A stretch of DNA of 35,633 nt from Mycobacterium intermedium (GCF_002086275.1 NZ_MVHT01000072.1:1-35633), one strand, 5' to 3'; positions 7,598 through 16,245 are shown, numbered from the stretch's first letter. The notes: a model not told the origin generated them from the letters alone. Program-made: numbers and translations.

Positions 7598-8309
7598 GTG
7601 GTTGCAGCAAAGGCGGCTCGGGTCAGGCGCCAGCGTCGGCCGGTATGCGTACCAGCCGCCGTGCCACTCGTGCTGCTCATGCTGCTGGGCAGCATCTCGG
7701 CGGGTTCAGCGACCTCGGCAATCTCCTCGGCGTGGAGCCGGCAAGGCACACCGATCGAGTACCTGATGGTCCCGTCGCCGTCGATGCATCGCCAGGTCAA
7801 GGTGGAGTTCCAACCCGGTGGCAGGCGCGTCGATGTCCGGATCGGCCGCATTGATTCTGGCCGCCAACCACCCGCAGAACTTCAGCTACGCGGCCTCGAT
7901 GTCCGGCTTCCTCAACCTGTCCGCCGGTCAGTGGCCCACGCTGGTCAGTGCCGCGCAGATGGGCGCCGGGGGCTATCGCTCCGACGCCATGTGGGGCCCG
8001 CCGGGTGACCCGGCCTGGGCCGCCAACGACCCGACGGTCAATGCCAAAAAGCTGGTCGCCAACAACACCCGCATCTGGGTGTATACCGGCAACGGCGGGG
8101 AAGCGGACCTGGGCACCAAGCTGGACGCCACCTTGCTGGAGAGCGCGACGCGGTTGAGCAACAAGGTTTTTCAGGGCCGCTACCAGCTGTATGGCGGGCA
8201 CAACGGCGTCTTCAACTTTCCCGACAACGGCACCCACACGTGGACGTACTGGGGACAGCAGTTGCAGGCCATGCTGCCGGACATACAGCGGGCGCTGGGC
8301 GTCGGCTAG
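7598..8309 (+). pseudogene. Mycolyltransferase (antigen 85 family) pseudogene with internal deletion
   Basis: The first frame (GTG 7598) gives a signal-peptide-like start and the Ag85 N-terminus (GTPIEYLMVPSPSM, then VKVEFQPGG). At about 7816-7826 homology jumps to a different frame at GASMSGSAALILAA, which is the nucleophile region of antigen 85 proteins. From there it continues to a normal C-terminus (GGHNGVFNFPDNGTH, ending before the TAG at 8307-8309). Roughly 90 residues of the alpha/beta-hydrolase core are missing and the two parts are out of frame. Ser (codon 7830-7832), Glu (8139-8141) and His (8235-8237) of the catalytic triad still exist in the downstream piece. H37Rv also carries a mycolyltransferase pseudogene (Rv0947c) at this place, so the decay may predate the split. 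Confidence 0.85.
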
Positions 8310-8407
8310 GCGGCGTCGGCTCACGACAGTGCGCCACAACGTGCCCCGACTCCTGCACTGGCGGCGGTCGCCTCACATGGGCGCCGGTTGCGACATAGGG
8401 TCGAACC

Positions 8408-10072
8408 ATGACCTCCGTGCCAGCAATCCCCGACATCACCGCCACTCAGGCGTGGGACAACCTGCGCAGTCATTACGACAAGATCGGACAGACCCACCTT
8501 CGTCAGTTCTTCGCCGACGATCCCAGCCGCGGGCGCGAACTAACGCTGACGGTGGGCGACCTCTATATCGACTACAGCAAGCACCGCGTCACCCGTGAGA
8601 CGCTGAAACTCTTGGTCGACCTGGCCCGCGCGGCCAACCTGGAAGAGCGTCGCGCGGCGATGTTCGCCGGTGAGCACATCAACACCTCGGAGGATCGCGC
8701 GGTACTGCACACCGCGCTGCGGTTGCCCCGCGACGCCGACCTGATCGTCGACGGCCAGAACGTCGTCCGCGACGTGCACGAGGTGCTGGACGCGATGGGC
8801 GACTTCACCGACCGGCTGCGCAACGGCGCCTGGAGAGGAGCCACCGGTGAGCGGATCAAGACCGTGGTCAACATCGGCATCGGCGGCTCGGACCTGGGCC
8901 CGGTGATGGTGTACCAGGCGTTGCGCCACTACGCCGACGCCGGCATTTCGGCGCGCTTCGTGTCCAACGTGGATCCCGCCGACCTGGTCGCTACGCTTGC
9001 CGACTTAGACCCTGCCACAACCCTTTTCATCGTGGCATCGAAGACGTTCTCCACGCTGGAGACGCTGACCAACGCGACCGCGGCCCGGCGGTGGCTCACC
9101 GATGCGCTCGGCGACGCCGCAGTGGCAAAGCATTTCGTCGCCGTCTCCACCAACAAGCGCCTGGTCGACGACTTCGGCATCAACACCGACAACATGTTCG
9201 GCTTCTGGGATTGGGTCGGCGGGCGTTATTCGGTCGACTCGGCGATCGGGCTGTCGGTGATGGCCGTCATCGGCCGAGAAGCCTTCGCGGACTTCCTTGC
9301 CGGCTTCCACATCGTCGACGAACATTTCCGAACCGCGCCGCTGGAATCCAACGCGCCGGTCCTGCTCGGGTTGATCGGGCTGTGGTACTCAAACTTCTTC
9401 GATGCCCAATCACGGGCAGTGTTGCCGTATTCCAACGACTTAGCGCGCTTTGCCGCCTACCTGCAGCAGCTGACCATGGAATCCAACGGCAAGTCCACGC
9501 GCGCCGACGGAAAACCGGTCACCACCGACACCGGCGAAATCTTCTGGGGCGAGCCGGGAACCAACGGCCAGCACGCCTTCTATCAGCTGCTGCATCAGGG
9601 CACGCGGTTGGTCCCGGCCGACTTCATCGGCTTCAGTCAACCCACCGACGACCTGCCCACCGCCGAAGGCACGGGCAGCATGCACGACCTGTTGATGAGC
9701 AACTTCTTCGCCCAGACCCAGGTGCTGGCGTTCGGCAAGACCGCCGAGGAGATCGCCGCGGAAGGCACCCCCGCCGAGGTCGTGCCACACAAGGTGATGC
9801 CCGGTAACCGGCCGACGACCTCGATCCTGGCCAACCGGCTCACGCCGTCGGTGGTGGGGCAACTGATCGCCCTCTACGAGCACCAGGTCTTCGTCGAGGG
9901 CGTGATCTGGGGCATCGACTCGTTCGACCAGTGGGGCGTGGAGTTGGGCAAGACGCAGGCCAAGGCGCTGCTTCCGGTGATCACCAGCGAGGACTCGCCC
10001 GAACCGCTGTCCGACAGCTCGACCGACGCGCTGGTGCGCCGCTACCGCACCGAGCGCGGACGTGCCGGTTAA
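8408..10072 (+). CDS. pgi: Glucose-6-phosphate isomerase
   Basis: Interconverts glucose-6-phosphate and fructose-6-phosphate in glycolysis/gluconeogenesis (cytosolic). The 554-residue protein is the usual long bacterial form. Both family signatures are present: WVGGRYSVDSAIGLSV and GIDSFDQWGVELGK. The catalytic residues can be located: Glu358 in MESNGKST, His389 in GQHAFYQLLHQGT and Lys515 in GVELGKTQAK. ATG 8408 gives the expected N-terminus. About 100 bp separate it from the mycolyltransferase relic; the convergent SDR ends 21 bp after its stop. Confidence 0.97.
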   Translation: MTSVPAIPDITATQAWDNLRSHYDKIGQTHLRQFFADDPSRGRELTLTVGDLYIDYSKHRVTRETLKLLVDLARAANLEERRAAMFAGEHINTSEDRAVLHTALRLPRDADLIVDGQNVVRDVHEVLDAMGDFTDRLRNGAWRGATGERIKTVVNIGIGGSDLGPVMVYQALRHYADAGISARFVSNVDPADLVATLADLDPATTLFIVASKTFSTLETLTNATAARRWLTDALGDAAVAKHFVAVSTNKRLVDDFGINTDNMFGFWDWVGGRYSVDSAIGLSVMAVIGREAFADFLAGFHIVDEHFRTAPLESNAPVLLGLIGLWYSNFFDAQSRAVLPYSNDLARFAAYLQQLTMESNGKSTRADGKPVTTDTGEIFWGEPGTNGQHAFYQLLHQGTRLVPADFIGFSQPTDDLPTAEGTGSMHDLLMSNFFAQTQVLAFGKTAEEIAAEGTPAEVVPHKVMPGNRPTTSILANRLTPSVVGQLIALYEHQVFVEGVIWGIDSFDQWGVELGKTQAKALLPVITSEDSPEPLSDSSTDALVRRYRTERGRAG

Positions 10073-10093
10073 CCTGCCAAGCAGGCGCGGCGG

Positions 10094-10843
10094 CTACGCG
10101 AAGCGTTTGGTCAGCGGCGGCGGTAACACCCGCAACAGCTGCACCAACGGAGCCCACGGCCAACGCGGCACGACCGCACGTCCGGGCTCGCGCTCGATGG
10201 CGTCGACCAGTGCCTTGACCCCGGTTTCGTTGTCCACCATCAACATCGTGCTCGAGGACTTGGCGGTCATCTCCGACTCGATGTAACCGGGCTCGATCGA
10301 CGAGATTTTGATCGGACCTTTCACGTACTCGGCGCGCAGCGATTCACCCAGCGACGTCAGTCCGGCTTTGCTCGCGCAGTAGGCGGCCTTGACGCCGGGT
10401 ACGCCCTTGTTGCCGAGCACCGAGGAGATGAGCACCAGGTGGCCCGATCCGCTCTTGTGGAACATCTCGAGCGCGGTCTCGATCTGCACCAGCGCGGACA
10501 CCAGGTTGGTCTCGATGGTCGCCTTGTTCGCCCACAACTTGCCGGAGCCCAGCCGAGCGCCCTTGCCGATGCCGGCGTTGACGATGACGCGGTCGATGCC
10601 ACCCAGTTCGTCGCTCAGCGCGGCAAACACCTTCGGCACCTGCTCGTGGTCGTCGACGTCCAGCGCGGCCACCGCCACCTTGATCGACGGATACTGTTGC
10701 GTCAGTTCCGCTTTGAGTTCATCGAGGCGGTCGGTGCGACGGGCGCACAACGCAAGGTCGCGGCCCTTGGCGGCAAAAGCCCGGGCCATCCCGGCGCCGA
10801 GGCCGGAGCTGGCCCCGGTGATGAGAATTTTCTGGCGAGTCAC
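10094..10843 (-). CDS. Short-chain dehydrogenase/reductase (SDR)
   Basis: A 249-residue classical SDR (NAD(P)-dependent oxidoreductase; substrate unknown), matching Rv0945 by position. The N-terminus MTRQKILITGASSGLGAG has the TGxxxGxG cofactor motif, NAG follows at about residues 89-91, the catalytic Ser is in LISSVLG, and the active-site Tyr and Lys are in YCASK. The following PGYIESEM is typical. The C-terminus is short and ends in a basic/Pro-rich stretch. It is transcribed leftward, 33 nt after the stop of the glycosylase gene, so the two may be co-transcribed. Confidence 0.9.
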   Translation of the reverse strand: MTRQKILITGASSGLGAGMARAFAAKGRDLALCARRTDRLDELKAELTQQYPSIKVAVAALDVDDHEQVPKVFAALSDELGGIDRVIVNAGIGKGARLGSGKLWANKATIETNLVSALVQIETALEMFHKSGSGHLVLISSVLGNKGVPGVKAAYCASKAGLTSLGESLRAEYVKGPIKISSIEPGYIESEMTAKSSSTMLMVDNETGVKALVDAIEREPGRAVVPRWPWAPLVQLLRVLPPPLTKRFA

Positions 10844-10876
10844 CTCGGCAGCATATCGGGGACGGTCGGGCGGTAC

Positions 10877-11740
10877 CTACTTGAGTAGCCTCGACAAGCG
10901 CCGATCGGCCAGCACCTTGCCGCCGGTCTGACACGTCGGGCAGTACTGAAAAGACTTGTCCGCGAACGACACTTCACGCACGGTGTCGCCGCATATCGGG
11001 CACGGCAAGCCGGTGCGGGCGTGCACCCGCAGCCCCGAGCGCTTTTCGCCCTTGAGCATGGCCGCACCCTGGCCGACGGACCGCGTGACCGCGTCGGAGA
11101 GCACCGAGACCATCGCGTCGTGCAGGGTATGCAGCTGGGCTTCGGTGAGTTTGCCGGCCGTTGCGAACGGCGAGAGCTTGGCGACGTGCAGAATCTCGTC
11201 GCTGTACGCGTTGCCGATGCCCGCGATCACCTTCTGGTCGGTGATCACCGTCTTGAGTCGCCCCGTGTTGCCCGCCAACAGCCCGGCGAGGTCGTCGACA
11301 GACAGACTCAGCGCGTCCGGTCCGAGGCTGGCGATCTGCGGAATCTGCCGCGGGTCGGTGACGACCCAGACCGCCAGTCGCTTCTGGGTGCCGGCCTCGG
11401 TGAGGTCGAATCCTGGTGCGCTGCCCGGGGTGCCCAGGTGTATCCGCAGCGCGACCGGCCCCTTGCCTGGCCGTAGCGGCGCTGCGGCCAACGTGTCCGA
11501 CCAGCGCAGCCACCCGGCGCGGGACAAGTGAGTTACCAACCACAGCTCGCCGGCTTGCAGCCCCAGGTATTTGCCCCAGCGGCCTGCCCCGACGACGGTC
11601 TGGCCGTGCAGGGCATTGATGGGCGGATCGAAAGTCTTCAGCACCGACAGCGCGGCGACATCGACGCGACCGACCGTCAACCCGACGGCGTGCCGGCGCA
11701 AGTGATCGGCCAACGCTTCGATTTCCGGGAGTTCGGGCAC
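10877..11740 (-). CDS. Fpg/Nei-family DNA glycosylase, full length
   Basis: A 287-residue base-excision repair enzyme for oxidised bases (glycosylase plus AP lyase). The mature N-terminus is Pro2-Glu3 in MPELPEIE, the catalytic pair of the family. Lys57 is in WGKYL, the helix-two-turn-helix is around VIAGIGNAYSDEIL (171-184), and the zinc finger uses Cys247, Cys250, Cys267 and Cys270. The start is GTG 11738-11740. All key residues are present, so it should be active. The H37Rv counterpart (Rv0944) is annotated as only about 158 residues, so the ancestral gene appears intact here. Substrate preference cannot be read from sequence. Confidence 0.93.
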   Translation of the reverse strand: MPELPEIEALADHLRRHAVGLTVGRVDVAALSVLKTFDPPINALHGQTVVGAGRWGKYLGLQAGELWLVTHLSRAGWLRWSDTLAAAPLRPGKGPVALRIHLGTPGSAPGFDLTEAGTQKRLAVWVVTDPRQIPQIASLGPDALSLSVDDLAGLLAGNTGRLKTVITDQKVIAGIGNAYSDEILHVAKLSPFATAGKLTEAQLHTLHDAMVSVLSDAVTRSVGQGAAMLKGEKRSGLRVHARTGLPCPICGDTVREVSFADKSFQYCPTCQTGGKVLADRRLSRLLK

Positions 11741-11788
11741 CCGTCCAGTCTGCCCGAGCGCTCGCCTAACCTGCAGACGCCAGGTCCG

Positions 11789-12850
11789 TCAGTCGGCTGC
11801 TTGGCCTACGGCCTGCCCTCCGGCGCCGCCGCCTGCGGCGAAACCGCCGGTACCGGCATACAGACCACCCGAACCCAGCGGGGCGTCACCACGCAATCCG
11901 CCAAGACCGCCCGCACCCGCAGATGTGTTCACGGCCGACTCGCTGCCACTCGCGGGCACTGCCGCATCTGCGGCGGGACCGTCATACGGTCCCAGGGCCC
12001 CGCCGTCGCCATATAACCAACCGCTGTGGTTGCCATAGGTACTGAGGGCGTTCGCACCGCTGGACTGGTTGCCGTTGCTGGCACCAGACGGGACACCCCC
12101 GTGGGCGCCCGCGACGCCCACACCGGCCGGGGCCAACAGCAGCCCACCGGGTACCGCGCCGCTCGCGTCGGTGGGCGCGACCGCGGGCGCTTGTATCGCC
12201 GCGCCTGCATCCACGATGTCGACAACGCCGGCACTGTTGGCGAGCGGGGTCAGCCAGCCGCCGGAAGCACCTCCGTGACCGCTCCCCGGACTCGCGGGCG
12301 AGGCGCCATGACTGCCGGCGCCGAGGCCCCCGGCTCCGCCTTTGCCCAACAAGCCCGCGGATGCTGCGGCGCCAGCGCCCGGCGCAGCGACCGCGCCGTT
12401 CCCGTAGAGAAACCCGCCGTGACTGCCGCTTTGAACCGCGGCCGCCCCGACGGCTCCGCTGCCCACTGCCGGGCCTCCGCCGGAAACCAGCGCAGCCTCG
12501 CCGGCCGCCGCCGCGGCGGGCGTGGCCGCGGCCCCCAATGCCTGCCCCACCACTTGCATCGGCAGCTCGTTGGCCGCTTCGGTGAGCGCGTACTGTTCGG
12601 CGCCCCCACTCATGAGGTTCACGAATTGCTGATGGAACAGCGCCGCCTGTTGGCTGACGGCTTGGTATGCCTGCGCATGCGCGTTGAACAGCGCCGAGAG
12701 CGCGACCGACACCTCATCGGCGCCGGCGGCCAGGACCCCGCTGGTAGGGAAGGCCGCCTGGGCATTGGCCGCGCTAAGGGATGTTGCGATGCCGGCGAGC
12801 TCGGTGGCCGCTTGCGCCACGTACTCGGGCGCCGCAATCACCCACGACAT
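11789..12850 (-). CDS. PE-family protein with Gly/Ala-rich C-terminal region
   Basis: A 353-residue protein. Residues 1-~95 are a PE domain: Pro8-Glu9 in MSWVIAAPEYV, two Ala-rich helices, and the type VII secretion YxxxE motif as Tyr87...Glu91. The rest is Gly/Ala-rich low-complexity sequence with loose repeats (GGFLYGNGA, SGWLYGDGG, GGLYAGTGG), less regular than classical PGRS. It is probably exported by an ESX system to the cell surface; function unknown. ATG 12850 is chosen over an upstream in-frame ATG because GGGAGG lies 7 nt before it and the PE domain starts there. No PPE partner is adjacent. It lies between the glycosylase and cobF genes, both also leftward. Confidence 0.88.
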   Translation of the reverse strand: MSWVIAAPEYVAQAATELAGIATSLSAANAQAAFPTSGVLAAGADEVSVALSALFNAHAQAYQAVSQQAALFHQQFVNLMSGGAEQYALTEAANELPMQVVGQALGAAATPAAAAAGEAALVSGGGPAVGSGAVGAAAVQSGSHGGFLYGNGAVAAPGAGAAASAGLLGKGGAGGLGAGSHGASPASPGSGHGGASGGWLTPLANSAGVVDIVDAGAAIQAPAVAPTDASGAVPGGLLLAPAGVGVAGAHGGVPSGASNGNQSSGANALSTYGNHSGWLYGDGGALGPYDGPAADAAVPASGSESAVNTSAGAGGLGGLRGDAPLGSGGLYAGTGGFAAGGGAGGQAVGQAAD

Positions 12851-13017
12851 CGACAACCTCCCGGCCATTGGGACAGCGACAAGCCGCCACGTCTTCCACA
12901 CGAGTTGAGTAGGAGCCCGATGCTATCTCGTTTCAATAACGAATCCGACCCCTACTCCAAATCCTTAATTCGCTATCAGACTCAGAAACGTTTCAGCAGA
13001 ACGCTTATGAGGCGACC
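12851..13017. other. AT-richer gap between cobF stop and PE gene
   Basis: This stretch is noticeably richer in A/T than its surroundings (for example AAATCCTTAATTCGCT near 12959-12974) and presumably holds the leftward promoter of the PE gene. No specific promoter hexamers could be assigned with confidence, and no gene or repeat was seen. Confidence 0.4.
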
Positions 13018-13767
13018 TCAACGAGCCCTTAACAAGTAGGTATCCATGATCCAGCCGTGCCGAGCGCGCGCCTCGGCACGCATCGTCTCGATGCGAGCGC
13101 CGACATCACCAACAGTCCCCGCAACCAGCAGTTCCTTGTCCGTACCCAGATAGGCGCCCCACCAGATCCTCGTTGCGGGCGGGCAGGTGAGAAACGAGCA
13201 GTTGGCATCGAGCATCACCACCGCCGAACCGGACAGACCCGTTTCGCGTAGCTGCCTTCCGGTGGTGAGCAGGACCGGCTCGCCGACTTCATTGAGCGGA
13301 ATGCGATGCCGAGCCGTCAACGCCTGCACCGCGGTGATGCCGGGAATCACGTCATAGCTGAAGACGACCTCTGGCACCGAAGACCCGATGGTGTCGAGAA
13401 TGCGCAGCGTGCTGTCGTACAGCGAGGGATCCCCCCAGGCCAGAAACGCACCGACGCCGTTGGGACCCAGTTCGTCGCGGATGGCCGCGGCCCAGATCCG
13501 GGCGCGTTCGGCGTGCCAATCGGCGACGGCCTCGCGGTAGTCCCCTTCTTTGGCGCGTGGCGGGTCGGCCAGTTCGACAAACCGATACCCGGGCTCGCGA
13601 ATGAATCGCGCACAGATCTCCCGCCGCAGACCGACCAGGTCGCTCTTGGTCTCACCCTTGTCCATTGCGAAGAAGACCTGGGTGTCGTTCAGCGCGTCGA
13701 TCGCCTGGACCGTCACGTAGTCGGGATCGCCCGCACCGATGCCGATGACGTGGATGTGCCGGCTCAC
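13018..13767 (-). CDS. cobF: Precorrin-6A synthase (deacetylating), CobF
   Basis: SAM-dependent methyltransferase of the aerobic cobalamin pathway: methylates precorrin-5 at C-1 with loss of acetate to give precorrin-6A. The protein starts with the tetrapyrrole methylase motif HIHVIGIGAGDPDYVT and has the GDPSLYDST and DVIPGITAVQALTAR segments of CobF. GTG 13767 gives 249 residues. A GTG nine codons upstream (13794) is also in frame, and neither has a strong ribosome site. M. tuberculosis complex strains lack cobF whereas several other mycobacteria have it, so this locus is in the pre-deletion state. No other cobalamin genes are in the window. Confidence 0.92.
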   Translation of the reverse strand: MSRHIHVIGIGAGDPDYVTVQAIDALNDTQVFFAMDKGETKSDLVGLRREICARFIREPGYRFVELADPPRAKEGDYREAVADWHAERARIWAAAIRDELGPNGVGAFLAWGDPSLYDSTLRILDTIGSSVPEVVFSYDVIPGITAVQALTARHRIPLNEVGEPVLLTTGRQLRETGLSGSAVVMLDANCSFLTCPPATRIWWGAYLGTDKELLVAGTVGDVGARIETMRAEARARHGWIMDTYLLRAR

Positions 13768-13816
13768 CGTGCCAGTCAATCGAATTGAGATCACAAGGAT
13801 CTAGTCGGGACCGCAA

Positions 13817-13838
13817 GTACCCGGTACCATGGGTACCG
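13817..13838. promoter_or_regulatory. Palindromic operator-like site between cobF and the diiron oxygenase
   Basis: CGGTACC (13822-13828) and GGTACCG (13832-13838) form a perfect 7-bp inverted repeat around ATG. An overlapping alternative pairs GTACCC (13817-13822) with GGGTAC (13831-13836). It lies 32 bp before the rightward ATG (13870), in the short gap shared with the divergent cobF, where a repressor (for example TetR type) could control the oxygenase pair. No regulator gene is adjacent. Confidence 0.4.
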
Positions 13839-13869
13839 TCTGAACCTCCCAACGAAGGGATGCCCAGCG

Positions 13870-14775
13870 ATGACCACTGCGGTAAAGCCGGACAGGCCGA
13901 GTCGTGAAGAGTTCTCGGAGCGCCTGCTCAAGGGCTCGGTCAAAAAGTCTTACGAACCCATCGTCGACATCGACTGGGATGCACCGCTGGACCCGGACAA
14001 ATTCTTCCTGCCCCCCAAGCTGGTCTCGCTGTACGGCACCCCGATGTGGGCGGAGATGACTCGCGAACAACAGATCGAGTTGTCTCGCCAGGAACTGGTC
14101 AACACGCTCTCGGCCGGAATCTGGTTCGAGAACATGCTCAACCAGTCGCTGCTGCGCACCATCCTGCATGAGGACCCCACGAGCCGATCGACGCATTACA
14201 AGTTGACCGAACTCGGCGACGAAACCCGCCATATGGTCATGTTCGGCAAGGCGATCGAGCGCGTCGGCGCCAAGCCGGTGCGGCCGCGCCGGATGCACCG
14301 CTGGATCATCAACGCGCTCCCCCTGGCCTTCCAGCGCGGTTCGATGCTGTGGGTGGCGGCGTTGATCGGCGAGGAGATCTTCGACTCGCTGCAGCGGCAG
14401 ATGATGGACGACCCGGAATTGCAGCCAATTATCCAGCGGCTCATGCGAATTCACGTCACGGAGGAAGCCCGCCACATCCAGTTCGCCCGGGACGGCGCAC
14501 GCAAGCGGGTGGCCGAGATGCCCCGGTTGAACCGTTGGTTCATGGCCAACATCAATGGGCTCGGCGGTTACTTCTTCAACTATCTGTTCAGCAACCCGAT
14601 CCCGTACGCGCGCGCAGGCCTTGACGCCAAGCGGGCACGGCGGCTGGCGCGCAGCAGCCCGCACCGTCGCGAGATCCAGATAGCCGGCTTCGCCCCGCTT
14701 GCGGCGTTCTTGGAAGAGGTGGGCCTGATGGGTCCGATCGCGCGCCGCGGCTGGAAGCGCAGCAGGTTTCTGTGA
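13870..14775 (+). CDS. AurF-like diiron oxygenase
   Basis: A 301-residue helical protein of the p-aminobenzoate N-oxygenase (AurF) family, non-haem diiron enzymes that oxidise amines or related substrates. The full ligand set expected for AurF can be traced: Glu87 (WFEN), Glu118-x2-His121 (DETRH), Glu168/169 (GEEI), and His195-x3-Glu199-x2-His202 (HVTEEARH). GAAGGGA precedes ATG 13870. Its stop overlaps the next start (GTGA, 14772-14775), so it is translationally coupled to a flavin-monooxygenase relative. The substrate is unknown; many mycobacterial family members are unstudied and some are annotated as membrane desaturase-like. Confidence 0.85.
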   Translation: MTTAVKPDRPSREEFSERLLKGSVKKSYEPIVDIDWDAPLDPDKFFLPPKLVSLYGTPMWAEMTREQQIELSRQELVNTLSAGIWFENMLNQSLLRTILHEDPTSRSTHYKLTELGDETRHMVMFGKAIERVGAKPVRPRRMHRWIINALPLAFQRGSMLWVAALIGEEIFDSLQRQMMDDPELQPIIQRLMRIHVTEEARHIQFARDGARKRVAEMPRLNRWFMANINGLGGYFFNYLFSNPIPYARAGLDAKRARRLARSSPHRREIQIAGFAPLAAFLEEVGLMGPIARRGWKRSRFL

Positions 14776-15989
14776 CCCGACCGCCCGTGCCGCACGAGTC
14801 GCATCACCACGTCGTCATCGTCAGCACGGTAGGTCACCGGGTCAAAGACGCCCTCGGGGCTGCCGGCGTCACCGATTGCGTGGTTCTGGACGAACCTGCG
14901 CTCGAACGCTCCGTCTTTGACGACGCCACCCACACCTGGATGTTGAGCACGAACGGCGACGAGGCCGTGCGGGCCGACATCGTGATCACGGACCGGCAGG
15001 TGTTCGTCCCGTGGATACCGGACATCCCCGGTCGCGGTGAGTTCGCCGGCGAGTCGTTTCACGCGGCGGCATGGGATTCCGCATTCGATCCGACCGGCAA
15101 GCACATCGCGGTGGTCGGAACCGACTCTGCGGCAGGGCATTACATTGGTGCGCTGCTCGAACGGGCACGATCGGTGACCGCCTTCGCCGTCCCGCCCCGC
15201 CGTTTCATTACCGAACTGCTGCTACCCAGGACCCGCGCGATGCGCTGGCTGTCTCGGCGCATACCCCGGCGGGATGAGCATCCTGCCGCTCGGCAGGTGA
15301 GGGCGGCGATCGCGGCCGTGACGCGCTCGGGCATCCGCACCAGTGACGGCGTTCAGCACCGGGCCGACGTGATCGTCTACGGCACCGGCTACACCGCCGC
15401 CGCCGACCACATGCTCTTGGGCTCCCGCGGACTGTCCATCCAGCGAGCCTGGACCGACGGGATGGAGCCGTTCCTCGGCGTGGCGGCGCACGGCTTTCCC
15501 AACTACTTTTTCCTCACCGGCCCCGACATCGACGCACAGATCACCTACGTCGTCGGCTGTCTGCAGCTCATGACGCGCATGGGGAGTCCCCGCATCGAGG
15601 TGCGCCGCAGCACCCAACAGGTTTTCAACGAGCGCGCCCAACTCACGGCGGCGCGGCCGCTGCCGGTGGCATCCGCCTTCGACCTGTCGTCCGGTGCGCC
15701 GGAGCGGGAAGACGATGTCTACGACGGCCCCGCCATGCTGCAGATCGCTGATACCCACTGCGAGGTGCACGTCCGGCTCGCCGGCCGCCTAGATCCCCTC
15801 GACGGCAAGTACCACTGGCAAGGAACGGTCTTCGACAGATTGCCGTCGGAGACCCTAAAACAGGCGCGCGCCGCCACGCTGTCCGTGGGCGCGCGCAGCG
15901 CACCCGCACGCATCATCGAGGAAACTCCTTGGGGCACGCACTCGGTGGCCGGAGTCGGCACACCGCCGTTCGCGTCGCCGACCGGCTGA
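14772..15989 (+). CDS. Shortened flavin-monooxygenase-like protein with C-terminal DUF4873 domain
   Basis: A 405-residue relative of FAD/NADP monooxygenases. After an N-terminal HHVVIVSTVGH strand, the FAD GxGxxG is not recognisable. About 100 residues of the FAD domain seem missing before THTWMLSTNGDEAVRADIVI. WIPDIPGRGEFAGESFH and GKHIAVVGTDSAAG follow, the latter where NADP-binding GxGxxA is expected but with Asp for the second Gly. The DVIVYGTGY motif is retained. From ~316 (VYDGPAMLQIADTHCEV, KYHWQG) it is a DUF4873 domain. It overlaps the diiron oxygenase stop by 4 nt. It resembles Rv0943c (also short). It may have lost flavin catalysis and act as a partner of the diiron enzyme; that is inference. 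Confidence 0.8.
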   Translation: MTRPPVPHESHHHVVIVSTVGHRVKDALGAAGVTDCVVLDEPALERSVFDDATHTWMLSTNGDEAVRADIVITDRQVFVPWIPDIPGRGEFAGESFHAAAWDSAFDPTGKHIAVVGTDSAAGHYIGALLERARSVTAFAVPPRRFITELLLPRTRAMRWLSRRIPRRDEHPAARQVRAAIAAVTRSGIRTSDGVQHRADVIVYGTGYTAAADHMLLGSRGLSIQRAWTDGMEPFLGVAAHGFPNYFFLTGPDIDAQITYVVGCLQLMTRMGSPRIEVRRSTQQVFNERAQLTAARPLPVASAFDLSSGAPEREDDVYDGPAMLQIADTHCEVHVRLAGRLDPLDGKYHWQGTVFDRLPSETLKQARAATLSVGARSAPARIIEETPWGTHSVAGVGTPPFASPTG

Positions 15990-16245
15990 ATTGGTGTCAT
16001 TGCGCCACTTGAAATCCGGTTAGGCTGGGTACACCCAGAAACTGAGGTTGGCCGCGCGCGCGAATTGGGTAACCACCTCGGGTCACCGTTGCCGCGGCTA
16101 GACGACGAGACCGAACAGCATCCTCAAGCAATTGGCGGGGGCGGAGTTTCGAGGAGCAGAAGATGGGACCGGACGAACGGGTGGCATTTGGGACTTCCCG
16201 CCGCGGGGGATCGGCGCGTCGAGGCGGTGCGAGGCGCTGGTCGCA
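15990..16245. other. Intergenic region ahead of the STAS-ATPase gene
   Basis: 256 bp between the DUF4873 protein stop and the chosen start at 16246. An in-frame GTG/ATG extension (from 16132) exists but codes for unconserved-looking Gly/Arg-rich sequence, so this is treated as leader. GGGTAC at 16028-16033 resembles a SigF -10 element, but no matching -35 at the right distance was found. Nothing else recognised. Confidence 0.4.

Noticed and set aside
16020..16040. SigF promoter for the STAS-ATPase gene
   Set aside because: GGGTAC matches the -10 but no GTTT-type -35 lies at the needed 15-17 nt spacing.
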